Below, piece by piece: positions 31,480 to 44,335 of a DNA stretch of 64,000 nucleotides. Source of the DNA: Protopterus annectens (Eukaryota; Chordata; Ceratodontiformes; Protopteridae); contig NC_056730.1 in NCBI RefSeq assembly GCF_019279795.1, positions 607,701,198 through 607,765,197 of the forward strand, given 5' to 3'. Below the pieces are notes generated by a model that was not told the DNA's origin, did not search any database, and worked only from the letters and a program-made list of their open reading frames with translations. How positions within the stretch are numbered: the stretch's first letter is position 1; every line of letters starts with the position of its first letter. The translations under genes and the position numbers were made by a program.

Positions 31480-32624
31480 GGGGACCCAGTGTGTGCCAGT
31501 CTGGGATGACATGCTGAGCATGACATGATGCACCACCCGCTAGGACTGGCGTGCACCTATCAGTGCAGGCCATATGGATACTGGCAAAGGCTGTCGTCAC
31601 CCACAGTGTGCCCTGAATAGGTAAGGCTCAAAAGACAAACCTATCTCCATAGGTACCAGAAGGGATAAGAATAAGATAATGGATAAGTTGAAACAGCAAG
31701 ATGCATGCAGTCTGGACTCACCCAGTATGGAGAATGTTGATAACTGTGCTGTAACAGAACACTGAGGCAAGGCCCACAACAGCACCCTAACACTACCAGG
31801 TTACACCTCATACTGTGCTGTACAGCCGCAAAACTTGGAACAAGCTACAAAAGGAGGGTCACTAGCAAGAATTGTCAAGGATAACCACACCCACATGTCG
31901 GTACCACAACAAAAAGCAGCATGGACTAGCCATGCTCAAGTAACAGTGGCTAAAACTGCCCCCCAGTTTATAGCCTGCTACAGACTACTGTCCCAACACC
32001 AGGAACTGCATCTGGCCTATGCTGGAATACATGAATATATCAAGTCGTCCAACCCACATTATATTGGGTGACTGCAAATACCCAGACATAGACTTGGAAC
32101 ATTATACTAGCTCCAACAGTGTCGGACAAAGGTTCATAGAATCCACAAACCAAAAGGCCCAGGAACAACGTACCACTCCCACAAGAGGGGTAAGCACACT
32201 GGATGTGATAATCAGCAACATGGGTACTGGCTGTCAAGATGAGAAGTGTATCGCTCACTGGTAAAACCAGACCATAGAGTAATCACACTGGATATACAAA
32301 ACCTGACCACAGTCCCTGGCCGGGAAATCACAGTGGAAAACATGTGTTAAGCAATACCTGCACTCCTCCAAACTGATGTGGAATCCATTAAAGGTCCCGT
32401 GCAGGTGCAAAATATGGGCCACACCTCAGAACCTGTAATACAGCCATTCCATGAACACTGCCAGGAATGCTTGGATTATGCAGTCCTAAATTAAAACAAG
32501 ACACAGTGCCTAAATCTGGCATGGTGGACACCAGCCATAACCAAACATGCAAGAGAACGAGGAAGCTACTACATGATAGAGCAAACATAAACAATGAAGT
32601 AAGCACAGATCAGTAGTATGGCAA

Positions 32625-34825
32625 TAACATCTGTCCACACATGCAATCCACTAAGGCCAGCCACAACAAGTGGAATCTGTGAATCGAGGCAATGTCACAC
32701 CTGGCCCAAGTACACAGACAACCACCAACTCCACCCAAGAAATACAAAAATATGTGAGAGATGCAACCATCCATCCAAACTGGAGGCTGAGCTCCCTCAA
32801 CTCAGTACTCCCAAAACAAGTCAGTAGGAGAAGGTAACCACACATACCACAAACACAGTCCCACATAGACCTATCACAACTGCAAACCAAACACATAAAC
32901 ACAGACAAACATTCCCAGAGGCACAAATTACAAACACAGCACACCAACAGAGGCCTCTAAAGCAGACACCCAATCAAACAGCCCCCAAACATAGCACATG
33001 CAACACATAGCACACAAAGCTGGTGTGCCAAACAGTCACAGGCCAGAAGGAGAAACAACATGCCTGATACAGTTGTAATAGGTGACTCCATAGTCAGACA
33101 CACTGCTGTCCTGCACACCAGACTGAACAAGGGAAAGGGTACAGTAAGCTGCCTGTAGGCTGCCACAACATGCCACATAACAGAAGTATGTAGGTCACTC
33201 CAAAGCAAGTAGAAATATGATGCAGTCATAGTCCATGCTGGTGTGAATGACCTGAGATGTACCACCCTAGACTACAGGAAAAGAGACATAGATGAGCTAT
33301 CTGATTATGTAGTCCAGGCCGGTATGACACTCACCATTCGCAGCATCCTACCCTTACCAAGAGTAATGCCACAGTACAAACACGAAATGATCAGTCATAG
33401 CAAGTGGCACACTTACAGGTGTTATTCCAAGGGGATGCAATGTCTGTCTGCCTGGGATGTCATGCTTGACAAGCCACGCAGCTGTCCTTGGGATGGCTTG
33501 CACCTGTTACCCCTGGGCGTCTGAATATTGGATAAGGCCTTTGCCACCTCCATAGAGCCTTTCGTAGGCAAGGCTGAAAAGACTGACCTACCACCCTACA
33601 AAACATAAGTGGGAAGAAACATAAGGGAAATAATGACCAATGCCAGATGTGTACACCCCAATATGCATGCCCCCGAGGCCATCCCCAGAATGGAGAACAT
33701 CGATGTCTGTGCAGTGACAGAATCCTGCTGCAAGCCTCCTGACAGCACACCAGCACTAAGGTTATACCACGTATCATGTGTCATGGCCCCAAACCCTGGA
33801 ACGAAACATAAAAGGAGGGTGAGTATCCATAGTCAGCACAGACACCCATACGTCCAGGTAACTGACAATGCACAAGGCATTGGAGTACACACATGTGCAA
33901 CTAACTGTAGGCAAGACTGCTGTGCAGTCTGTAGCATGGTACAGACCGCACTCTCACACACAATAACCCCACCCAGCCGTCCTGAAGACAATGGACAGTA
34001 TGAATGTCCCACCAAATAACAAACAAGGTACCACAAATTACCACATAGGTGGTAAACCAGTATGTATAGAAAGAGGAACCAGGGACCTAGGGACAATCGT
34101 GGGCAGTAACCTGCTATGTGACACCCACATTGCCAATGTGGCTAGGAAGACTGTCTACATTTGACACCGTAGCAGGAAAGGAGTCACATCTACGGCAACA
34201 GAGGTCATTGTGCCCCTATACCTTTCTCCAATCACACCCATAATCCAGTACAATGCCTCATATGGGATGTATCTTACCTGACACCTGCAGCAGTTAGAAA
34301 GACCTCAAAGGTACCTCACCAATAGGATAAAGGGTCACAAATATATGTCATATGCTGCCTGGCTGTAGACACCCCAGCTGAATCCAGTCACATATGGCCT
34401 ACACAGAGGCATTGCATGCCTGTTGTAGGAGGCCATGCCCAACACAGGAGTAATGGACATGCCCCACCCTAGAAAACACAAATCCACTGGAGCTGTGAGA
34501 GGGAGAGATGTCAACCTCAACTAATAATGAAATAGGATGTGCTGGTGGGACAGATACATAATCCAGAGGCTCCCCACACCCTGGACCAGAATCCCATTCC
34601 ATGTTAGGCAGAGCTCCTCACTGACACACTTCAACAGGAATCTTGCCAAGTGGATGGATGATTGTAGAGTTACGCTGGGGGTCTTCACTGTGTCATGTCC
34701 AGACAGAGGCACAGCCAAGCAAAACATAAATGGCCATAATATGCACATAGCAAGGGGTATCAAAAGCCACACACACTCTGGCTAGGCTAACAAATGCCCA
34801 GGGTGGATAGCCTAGTATGACCCTA
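32625..34825 (+). mobile_element. CR1 LINE nested inside another CR1, internally deleted
   Basis: Contains ORF1 with a readable SGNH-esterase: block I 'VIGDSIVRHT' near 33075, block III 'VHAGVNDL' near 33240 and block V 'WDGLHLLPLG' near 33500. The ORF2 start follows at 33600-33720, then the frame jumps at about 34010 straight to the RT C-terminal region ('TRDLGTIVGSNLL', 'YGMYLT', 'HLQQLERPQRYLTNRIKG'). It ends with the CR1 3' terminus (GATAGCCTAGTATGACCCTA) near 34825. The RT catalytic core is deleted. Confidence 0.8.
33070..33530 (+). pseudogene. CR1 ORF1 SGNH-esterase domain
   Basis: The clearest ORF1 domain in the window: GDS block, GVND block and DGLHL block in the right order and spacing for an SGNH hydrolase. 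Several stops upstream of 33243 show decay. The role in CR1 replication is unproven; the family is known to carry such an esterase. Confidence 0.7.
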
Positions 34826-36499
34826 TGAACTTATGAAGATACAAATTGTACAGGACACTAAGGATAATCCCAAGGCTTTCACAAATGATGGTAGGAACCA
34901 TGTTGGGAATTCACAGATATGCCCTGAATCACACAAATATCACAAACACACACACATACTGCCAACATACATCCTGACAGGTGCAGTGCAACCCCCCCCC
35001 GAATGCATAATATCTATCCCAGCAGACTGCTGGCCCCCTGACATTGCAGATGCTGAGGTAACAGCCAACATCTACAAAGCAAAACACAGCAGCAATGGTA
35101 TGAGATGTTGTCCTGGGCTTAGTGCAACATGGACTCCAAGATGAATGGAATGCAAAACCACACTACTGCTCAATGTCAGCCTTACCACAGAATATGTACC
35201 CAAAGAGCAGTGTACAACAACAGTGGTCCTTCTCAACAAAGGTGTTGCCTGAATGGATACTGAACAGTACTACCCCAGAATCCTGAGGAGCTCGGTTTGC
35301 ACAGCTATGGAAAGGATCAGCATGTACCACAGACATAAAGATATTGGGGACCTACTGACACCGGACCCAACCCAGTGTGGCCCACCCAAGTGCAGATCCT
35401 GCCCCTAACCATGTTTAACTCAATTGAAACAGACAATAAGGTCATTGATGAGGGCAATGTGCTCCACACAGTGTATCTGGACCTTGCAAAGGCTTCTATA
35501 CAATATCCTACGTGTTCATTATAGATAGGCTCACCAGCTTAAATATAAACCCACATGTCAGTAGAGGGGTTGCAAACCAGACCAAGGACAGAACAGACAT
35601 GGTCAGACATGCTGCAGCCATGTCAGACTACAAACCAGATATAACTGGCATCCCACAAGGCTTTGTCCTGGGATCTCCCCCGTCTGGTATATATGTCCCA
35701 TAGGTACAGGCAAACATGGAAGGACTGTGTCCGAACATGGTTGCAGAGGACTACAAACTGCTCACCACATATGATCCACCAGCTGACACAAGCATCCTAC
35801 AAAAGGGCCACATAGAAACAGAAAACTGGTGCCATAGCCATGTCAGCAAGCTAAGTGCAGAAACGTGTATAGTCAACCCCCGTGGATATACAGTAAGTGC
35901 CCACCAATTACCACATATGTGTTAACCCATTATGTAGTTAACATGTAATGAGAGACCTGGGGACACAAGGTGATAGATATCCTGCATTGGACAAACATGT
36001 GCTGTAGTGTTTACAGGAACATACTATATACCCACCTAATCACGAAGGCTGCCAGATCTAGATAAGGGGAGGTCATTGTGGCTCTGCAGTCATCCATCAT
36101 CAGCGGTACAATTGACTACAATAGCCCCTGTGGGATGTACCTCAGCAGACACCTCCATCAACTGTAAAGTCCCCAACAGTACCTCATCAGGAGTATCAAA
36201 GAGCTTGCCCAGATGCCATGTGTTGCCTGTGTTGCTGGCATCAATAAACATGCTGCACCTTGCACAATCTGAATGGCAGTGAGCTATGCACATGAAAGAC
36301 CTGAACCCCAGCACTGACTTACATAGGACAAGCTGTACTGCGTGCACCATAACACAGAAGCCACCCCCAGCACAGGCTACCCATAGAGTCACATATCAAT
36401 CTACCTCAAGAGGAATCCAGATGAGTGGATGGGAGATGGTAGATTTAACCTGCGTACCACTGTCATTTCACAGGTAGACAGAGGCACAGTATACTAACC

Positions 36500-37435
36500 A
36501 TGACATATGTCATGGCAAACTCCACTTACAATGTGTGTTGAAGGAAAAACATACTCTCCAACTAGCATTACACATGGACTAGGGCACATCACTAGTGTTT
36601 GCAAATGTACACCTATGTTGTGGAATACACTACCAATGTCAGACAAGCCTGGTGTAAGTAGTTCATATCTGAACAGAATGCAACATGGTCAGATGTACAC
36701 AACTGGCTCGTAACCAGGCTGTTGTGCCCACTATCGAAATGTAAAGCAGTGATAGCAGTAAAGCCTAGGATACTGCCCACCACAGTCAAAGTACTACCAG
36801 TACACTATACAGTACTACAGTGTTAGGTCAGTGTGAAAGGATGTTGACAACTGTATGCAAAGTATCCCATGCAAACACTGCAGGCACAGTATAACCCTGT
36901 TGTGTTCACACACAAAGCAGTTGTACCGTAACTACACAACATGACACACAACACACAACCATAAACGGGTGATAGTTGTTGAAGTTCACACCCATCCACA
37001 AATGTGGTGGGCTGCAGAGTCCAACATATGGAATGCTCACACTGGGCATGCTCACACACATTGACAACATGCCATGGGAAGGCTGAACTGGGCATGCTCA
37101 CACACTTAGGCCAAATTTCGGTGTAGCAGTTGGACACACATAGCTGGTATTGTTATGTTGTAATCCAGGAACCAACCACATTATAGCAGTCTGTCCAGTG
37201 CACACAGCTAGATGACTACAGAGACATACATGATATAGTGGATCCCTCCCACATGCAAACATCTTCCACAGATGCACAAGTTGTTCATACAAACAGGGAA
37301 TGTTATGGCAATAAAGAAGTGCAAACAGTCCATCAGCAACAAATAATGTGCATTTGACAATTAAACATATGGGTGTAGAGGTCAACACTAGGCCGTTTGC
37401 CCTAGGGAATGACAGCTTAGCCAGAATGTGCTTGG
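36500..37435. other. Mostly unassigned; possible LINE C-terminal relic at 36540-36715
   Basis: 36540-36715 reads 'CTPMLWNTLPMS' in the plus strand, like the 'LPILWNRLPI' tail of CR1/L2 RT proteins. The remainder shows nothing recognisable. Confidence 0.35.
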
Positions 37436-37439
37436 TGTC

Positions 37440-40400
37440 TGCCTCCCCACAGGATGCACATGCCCCTTTCTAAACACAGATGATGTCAGCACCCTATAAG
37501 TGCAGCAGGAGGAAAGAAACTTCCCAGTAATCCGAATAGCGCGCTCTGCTAATGCGTCCGTCTCAAGTGTCATGACATAGTTAAGTAGGGGTTTCAAATG
37601 CTCAGTGTGTGTGAGTGGGGCTGGTGTGTGTGTAAGTCTGCGGGAGAGAAATGTCCCTTTTGGCAAATAGGAAAACACACCACAGGATGCACATTCCCTT
37701 TCTAAACACCGATGATGTCAGCACCCAATAAGTACAGCTGGAGAAAAGAAAACTCCCAGTAATGCGAATAGCCCGCTCTGCTACTGCGTCCGTGTCAAGT
37801 ATCATAACATAGTTAGATAGGGGTTTGAATCCTGTGAATAGCAAGTGTGTGTGTTTGTCTGAGGGGTGTTTGTGTGTGTGAGGGAAATGTCCCTTTTGGC
37901 AAATAGGACAACACACTACAGGATGCACATTCCCTTTCTAAACACCGATGACATCAGCACCCAATAAGTACAGCAGGAGAAAAGGACCCTCCCAGTAATG
38001 CGAATAGCGCGCTCTGCTAATGCATCCGTCTCAAGTGTCATAACATAGTTAGGCAGGGGTTTGAAGCCTGTGAATGGTAAGTGTGTGTGTGTGTTTGTCT
38101 GAGGGGGGTAGTGTGTGTGTGAGGGCAAGGTCCCTTTTGTCAACTATGTGAACAGACTACAGGATGCACATTCCCCTTTCTAAACACTGTTCAGCAGAAG
38201 GCCATGGCTCTGGCACAAGTTGTCTGTTGCTATGATGCCCCTTTGGAGGATGCTTGTGTCAGCTGAAGAGGCGATTATGGTGGCCTGTTTGCAGTCATCT
38301 GCATATTTGGACAGCCACAGTCCGTCCGTGTTGGCCTGTTCCTCCAAGAAATATATACCAAACAAGAGGGTCCCAGGACTGAGCCTTGTGGGACACAACC
38401 CGTAACTGTTGTGGGGTCTGGCATGGCTCCAGCAATGCTAACCATGTGGTATCTGTCCTTGAGCCACTGTGCAATCCATCTAGTGACATAGGGTCTTATA
38501 TTCCAGCTGGTGACCTTCTCTAGAATGCCCAAGTGGGGTATTGTTGTGAAGGCGTCTGCAAGGTCCAGGTAGGCTGTGTGAACCACCTTCCCCTCGTCAC
38601 TGGCCTTGGTGACTGTTTCAAAGAAATCAACCGGGTTAAACCTGGTAGTGCTGGTGTGCTCTCAGTAGCCCTGAACCAGGCATCTGTAACTGCACAGATA
38701 TCGATGTTTTCCATGCCAAGGAGTGTTTTGGGTGCACGCATCTGGAGGTGCAGATATCTGGCGTTGGTAGCATTGCTCTTTGTTTTGTATCCCTTGTGAG
38801 ACCTATGAAGGTGGGTTTGTCATATGAGCCCTGCCTAACATAGGCACTATGGGGTAGCAAGAGCCTTTGCCAATATCTGAATGACCAATGCAAACTGTAC
38901 ACATGCTCATAGGATGCAGGTGTCAAGGAATATGCTGCATGGCCAGTATAGTCCTCCAGCATGGGTCCTCTGAAGTAATTCACCCCAGTCTACACAAGTG
39001 TAGAGTCTGCATGTGCTAAACACAGTTTGTGTGCAGTGACAACCTTGCCTGGGGGTGGAGATGGGATATGGATGTCCAGGGAAAGGTGGACATGGGCAGC
39101 TATCAACAATGGTGGTCTACCTCCGGTGTGGAACAGTGGGTACCGCCGTTGCAGATGGACAGGTGCAATATGTATTAACCCATGTGGCTGTGGTGTGTGG
39201 TACTGCCATAGCACATGGACCCTCAAATTGTAGTGGTGGTAGGGTATAGTGGTAGAGGCCTGAGTAGGTCACACACACAATATGCCTGTACCTGATGTTA
39301 ACAACTGGAACAGTGTATGTGAATACCTGCATATCCTGGCACTGTTCCCAGGGAAGCAAGGTGTGTGTCCTGGATGTGGGTGTGGTGTGCTGGACTGGTA
39401 GTGTTGTGTGTTACAGGTCCTGTGGTCCCAAAGCATGGTATAGAACATAACCTGCCAGTGCGATGTGCACACCTGACCCTGATGTAGGTGGCTGCAAATG
39501 CATATACATGCTATCCCCCACCTGACAGGTAGTACGACAACCACAAACCTCTGTGGAAATGAAGATGTCAGCACCCTAGAAATACTACAGGTGGAGAACA
39601 GATGCCCAGTAATTCGGATAGTGTGCTCTGCTAATGCGTCGCCCTCAAGTGTTATAATATAGTTAGGCAGGGGTTCGAATCCTGCAAATGCTCAGTGTAT
39701 GTGTGTGGGTGAGTGGGGTTTGTGTGTGTGAAAGGCTGTGAGAGGGAAATGTTCCTTTAGCCAACTGGGAGAACACACTACAGGATGCACACACCCCTTT
39801 CTTAACACAGATGATGTCAGCATCGTATAAGTACAGCAGGAGAAGGGCAGCCTCCCAGTAATGCGAATAGCGCGCCCTGCTAATGCATCCATCACATGTG
39901 TCATAACATAGTTAGGTAGTGGTATGAATCCTGCAGATGCCAAGTGTGTGTGTTTGGAGGGGGGGGGGTGATTGTGTGTGTGCAGATATGTATGGGGGAA
40001 ATGTTCCTTTTGCCAAATGGGAGAACACACTACAGGATGCACACACCCCTTTCTTAACACAGATGATGTCAGCACCGTATAGGTACAGCAGGAGAAGGGA
40101 AGCCTCCCAGTAATGCGAATGGCGCTCTGCTAATGTGTTCCCCCTGTGTATCGTAATGTAATTAGGTAGGAATTTGAAACCTGTAAATACATGTGTGTGT
40201 GTGCATGTCCATATGAAAGACATGTTAGTTTTGGCAATCAGGTGATCACACTACCTGATGCACATTACCCTTTCAAAGTACTGATGTTGTCAGCACCCTC
40301 TAAGTATATCCAGAGACGAGGAACTATCTAGTAAACCGAACAGTGCGCTTTGCTAATCGTCCTCTCACGTGTCATGACATAGGTAGGTAGGGAATGAATC

Positions 40401-40640
40401 CTGCATATGGCACGTTTGCATGTGTGTGGGGTAGTAGGGTGTGTGTAAATGCAAGTGTGAGGAACAGATCCTTTTGGCAAATAATACTATACACCAGATG
40501 CTGCATACCCCACCAGTAAACACAGGGGATGTCACCACACTATCAGCACAGCCAGACTGGGCTAGTTGGCTAGTAATGCCAATAGTGTGCTCTGCTACTG
40601 TGTCTATTACCATCGTCAGAGTACAGATAGGTATGTTTGG
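37440..40640 (+). repeat. Tandem array, ~235-250-bp units with tRNA-like boxes, split by CR1
   Basis: About eight diverged units at roughly 37471, 37705, 37940, 39559, 39812, 40064, 40289 and 40525. Each has GATGATGTCAGCACC, then AATAGCGCGCTCTGCTAATG, CGTCCGTCTCAAG and GGGGTTTGAATCCTG (RNA polymerase III B-box-like), then a GT-rich stretch. 38188-39558 is a minus-strand CR1 insertion between units three and four. Open frames on the minus strand repeat with the units ('AERAIRITG') but look like by-products. Confidence 0.85.
38188..39558 (-). mobile_element. CR1 LINE fragments inserted in the tandem array
   Basis: Minus strand. 39110-38990 matches the EN/RT linker ('LSLDIHIPSPPPGK'). 38741-38640 matches the ORF2 start ('LGMENIDICAVTDAWF'). 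38586-38190 matches RT motif A to B ('AYLDLADAFTTIPHLG', 'TGCVPQGSVLGP'). The order is shuffled, with an ORF2-start piece fused directly to RT, so this is a rearranged or multiply inserted composite. Confidence 0.75.
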
Positions 40641-41149
40641 GTAACCCACAACTATCACGTGTGGTTGTGTCACACAGTATGACCTTGTGGTGTGTGTACA
40701 TACCAATGCATGCCATTGCCTAACCCAGCAATGGCATTGCACACATGATGTATGTGTGTGACACATACACAGAAATACCTGTGACCTGCAGTAGTTACCA
40801 TGTCTGACACATGCTTTGTGTGGATAAATGGTATTAGCAATGTATACCAATATGACTGTGTGTCCTGCTGTGCAGGGTCCATGCGTGGTATGTCCCTAGA
40901 CAGTGTGGGTGTCTATGGTGAAAGACCTACAGCAGGGGATACACATCTGGTCTGGCCCATATAGTGTACATGTAGTCAATGTACAGGTGCTGTATGTTCC
41001 CACCTGTTGTGGTAGTGGTAACATGTCATTCCACTGCATTTCGGTGACCACATGCTGTGAACCCGTCAACTAGAGTGTTGTAGCTACAGCAATGCTCACA
41101 CACAATGTTTGGCTGGATGCAGTATGGCCTTATAAACACAGTTCATGGG
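40641..41149. other. No gene seen
   Basis: GT/CA-biased sequence without a recognised signature. Confidence 0.4.
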
Positions 41150-41600
41150 ACTGTCATATTGCCGCTATTGATATGGAGGATAGGTGGTCTTCCTGTGTAT
41201 GTGAGGGTTGTGTGTGCCATGCTATGAACCAGATGGCATTCCGACACACTGCCAGCTGCACCTGAGTAGGCCCTGATGGTTTGTGCTGTGCCAACAACCT
41301 GGAGGTGTGTGTATCTGTGTTGACTCGGGATACCACACCCATATCCATGTGTGTTACATGTGTAGGGGACGACAGGCATGGTAAGGGGCATAGCCTGTCA
41401 GTGATGGGTAACACCTGTGAGCCATGACTCATGCATCTGGTACTGCACAGACAGTGCAGTTCACCGTGCTGAGGGCAGTGTCCGGTGCATGCATCCTCCG
41501 GTGTACACTGCTGTAGTTGTGTAGCAGCACTGTCAGTGTCCTAACCTGTGTGATACCCATGGATGTCGCTATGTAAACCATGTCCTGCAGCATAAGGCAG
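41150..41600 (-). mobile_element. CR1 ORF2 endonuclease relic
   Basis: The minus strand reads 'NTDTHTSRLLAQHKPSG', matching 'KDIHTSRLVAQHNASE' of the CR1 at 2246, and upstream 'CAVPDACM' matches 'CAVTETWF'. Heavily decayed. Confidence 0.6.
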
Positions 41601-42305
41601 TATGTGTGTACCAAGGAGCCTTGCCAGTATACATCGGGCCATATGTGTCACGTGCAAGATGACCCGTGAACAGCAATGTGGCTTCCCTAGCATGTAAGCA
41701 CACGTTGACAGCCAGTGGATACCCTATGAATGACAGTGGAGACTGAGCATAATGTAGACATACAACAGCCTTCTCACATATAGTGGTAGAATACCTGGGG
41801 AGAGTATGTTGGCAACTAATATCAGGCTCATACTGGCCTGTGCTAAATGCTGAGAGATCCATTCTATGTTCCCTATCACGTAGTCCAGGGAGGTATGTCC
41901 CAGGCAGCCACACTGGCATGGTCAATGAGTGAGTCATATCTGTCCATGCCTCTGTCTGACCTGTATGCATGTGTGCTGTGGTGGACCATAGTGCCCCTGA
42001 GTCATATCACTGTGCCCTTCACCAGATACAGCCTGTTGAGCGGGACCCCAGTGCAGCACACATGACAGGTACCTGACACGTCTATAGCAGGTGCGTTGTG
42101 TAGCCCTACAGGCTGTGGGTGTGCGGTACAGGGGATGTGCGTGCCATGTGTGGCATGTGCTGTGTTCCGATGGAACATATGCCTGTGTGCCAGCTGCGGA
42201 GGTGTGTGATGCACAGGCAGGCTGCTAGTCTGAGTCCCCACGTATGCCCCAGTGTGTTCAGCATGCTGTCAGTGTGTGGCAATGTCTGCCTAGTATTGTT
42301 GTCAC
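41601..42305. other. No gene seen
   Basis: No recognised coding or repeat signature on either strand. Confidence 0.4.
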
Positions 42306-44335
42306 TGTAATATCATGTATTGATATATTTATTGGTCCTACATATGTTGACTGGGATAGCCCAACTGGATGCATGTCCATTCCCAGGGTAGGCCCGTGGA
42401 GACAAGCTACGAGGGTAGCAGATACAGCATTAGAAAATATTAGCATGACATAGTACAAACAGATTATGTACAGAGATTACATAAGTAAGCAGGTCCAACA
42501 TGTTCCACAGGTTAATGTCAGACCTGAGCACAAGCCAGGATTACATTGTATTTACACAGTACAGTGGTTCACACAGGTTACACATCCGAGTTAGCCAGGC
42601 CTGATACACTGACATAGCCAGTTACATGACAAATGTTGTTTGAGTCTACTGTTAAATGACCTAAGGTGGACATTAGGGTAATATCAGCTGGAAGTGGGTT
42701 CCAGGATCTACGTACAGGATTTGCAAAGACAGAATCACCAGCTTTGTTAATAGACTCGCTAGTCCGAAGCAGTACAATGTTAGAGGCTCGAAGCAGTCTA
42801 GGATTGTTATAGGGGGTGATTGTAATTTAAGTGCAGGAGTATTGTCTGGATTATACAGGATTTTATAGGCCATAATCAGTTGGTTATACTGTATTAGGCT
42901 GGGTATTGCAAGCCAACCAAGCTGATTTAGATTGATGCAATGATGTGTCCTACCAGGCGGGCCAGTGGCAAACCTGGCAATGTGGTTGTAGCAAATCCAG
43001 TGCTTGTTAAGGACAGTCTTGTTCATATGTGAGAGTAGAGGGGATGCATACAGAAGGGCTGCAACACAGTGTGAGCGAGCTATGGCACCTCTAGCTGGAG
43101 GGGCTAGGAAGGCTTTAATTCTGTAAAGTGACCCTAGCTTTCTATTGATGGCTTGGCTAATCTGGTTGACATGTATGTCACATGTGAGGTTATTGTCTAT
43201 GATAACACCTAATAGTTGTTGAGATTGGTCAGGGTAGAGTATTGTGCCATCGGTAGATGTTATGGTAATGGTGAACATGGTAGACCTACGTGTTTGTGGA
43301 ATAACAGCAGTCCAGTTTGATTGGGATGTAGGATCAGACAACATTCAGAAAGCCAGTTTGCTATTGTATTACAGGTGGTCTGGGTAGCTGAACATAACTC
43401 TACTGGAGATGTGGCTGAGCAGATCAGAGTAGGGTATACAGCATATTGGATACAGCTGGCGTTTGGGATGACAGTATAATGGTCGTTAACGACGATGGAA
43501 GACAGCAAGGGCCTTAGGATAGAGCCTTGTGGTACTCTGAGGGTGTTTGGTAGACGGTTATAGGGTTTGTTCTGCCAGAGGCCGGCCTGCTGTTGACCAT
43601 GCAGGTAGGATTGACACCATTGGAAGGCTCCAGTATCTAGACAGTCTGTGCAGGGTGCAGAGTCCAAGTTGGTGATAAACCATATCGTATGCCTTTGAGT
43701 TATCCAAACAGAGGGCTGTGGATATATCATTGATGTTGCAGGTATGGATTATGGTGTTAGTAAAGGCTAGGAGGCCTGACGGAGTGCTGTGATAGGAACG
43801 TAAGCCATGCTGAGTGTCTGCCATACTGCGATGTTGGACTAGGCGGTGCATGACTTGTCTATGACGAAAGTCACCATAACCTCTGCAAGTGGAGAGTGTA
43901 TAGCTATTGGCCTATCAGTGGAGACGTCAGTAGAGCTGCCTCCTGTGTGAAGTGGGATTACATATGACATTTTACAGATGGTGGGAAAGTTAGATTCTAA
44001 CATAGTACCTTTGATTACCTTTGAGACGGGGTAAGCAATAGCATCATCTGGTTTTGATAGGTACGCGGCAGGGTGTTGATCGGCACACAGTGTAGTGGGT
44101 TTCACTGTTACAACCAAGGTACGGAGAAGTGAAGTGACGACCGGTTGGCAGCTGGATGCAAGTAGTTTTCTAGGGGTGCTGCTTTCGGGACCAGGGGAGC
44201 TAGGAGGTAGTTGGCAAGCTAGGGCCTGCACTGTCTCAGTAAAGGACTGGTCAAAGCTATCAGGAACGTCTTCAGGGGTATTATCATTAGTAGCGGCAGG
44301 GATTGGGTTTGACGTTTGTCCTATACGTAGTATAT
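42306..44335 (-). mobile_element. L2-type LINE, 5'-truncated, decayed
   Basis: Minus strand. The RT region from 44335 down includes 'MSYVIPLHTGGSSTD' (compare 'VSYIIPLHKGSNSYD' in the L2 at 59080), 'DNSKAYDMVYHQ' (motif A), 'RVPQGSILRPLL' (motif B) and the C-terminal block 'QQLLGVIIDNNLTCDIHV'. The 3' UTR near 42310-42420 matches the L2 3' end at 60735-60815 (TCTCCAC(G/A)GGCCT..., ...AATGGAC, then AAATA repeats). The ADD box is lost and frames are broken. Confidence 0.8.

Larger units (their letters stand above)
31480..36490 (+). mobile_element. CR1 LINE, degenerate, interrupted by a second CR1
   Basis: The left part (31480-32620) holds the ORF1 end and ORF2 endonuclease ('GGSLARIVKDNHTHM', 'CKYPDIDLEHYTSSNS', 'TRGVSTLDVIISNMG'), stopping in the linker before RT. 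The right part (34830-36490) resumes with 'DTKDNPKAF' and runs through RT ('GIPQGFVLGSPPSGIY', 'QKGHIETENWCHSH') to the C-terminus ('PDEWMGDGRF' region near 36420). In intact CR1 these two ends are adjacent. Far more diverged than the copies outside the DNA transposon. Confidence 0.8.

Noticed and set aside
37388-40223. Minus-strand frames repeating the text AERAIRITG
   Set aside because: They recur with the ~240-bp tandem unit and show no known domain; treated as repeat by-products.
37440-40640. CRISPR-like regularly spaced repeats
   Set aside because: Units are long and contiguous with no repeat-spacer pattern, and the DNA is clearly eukaryotic.
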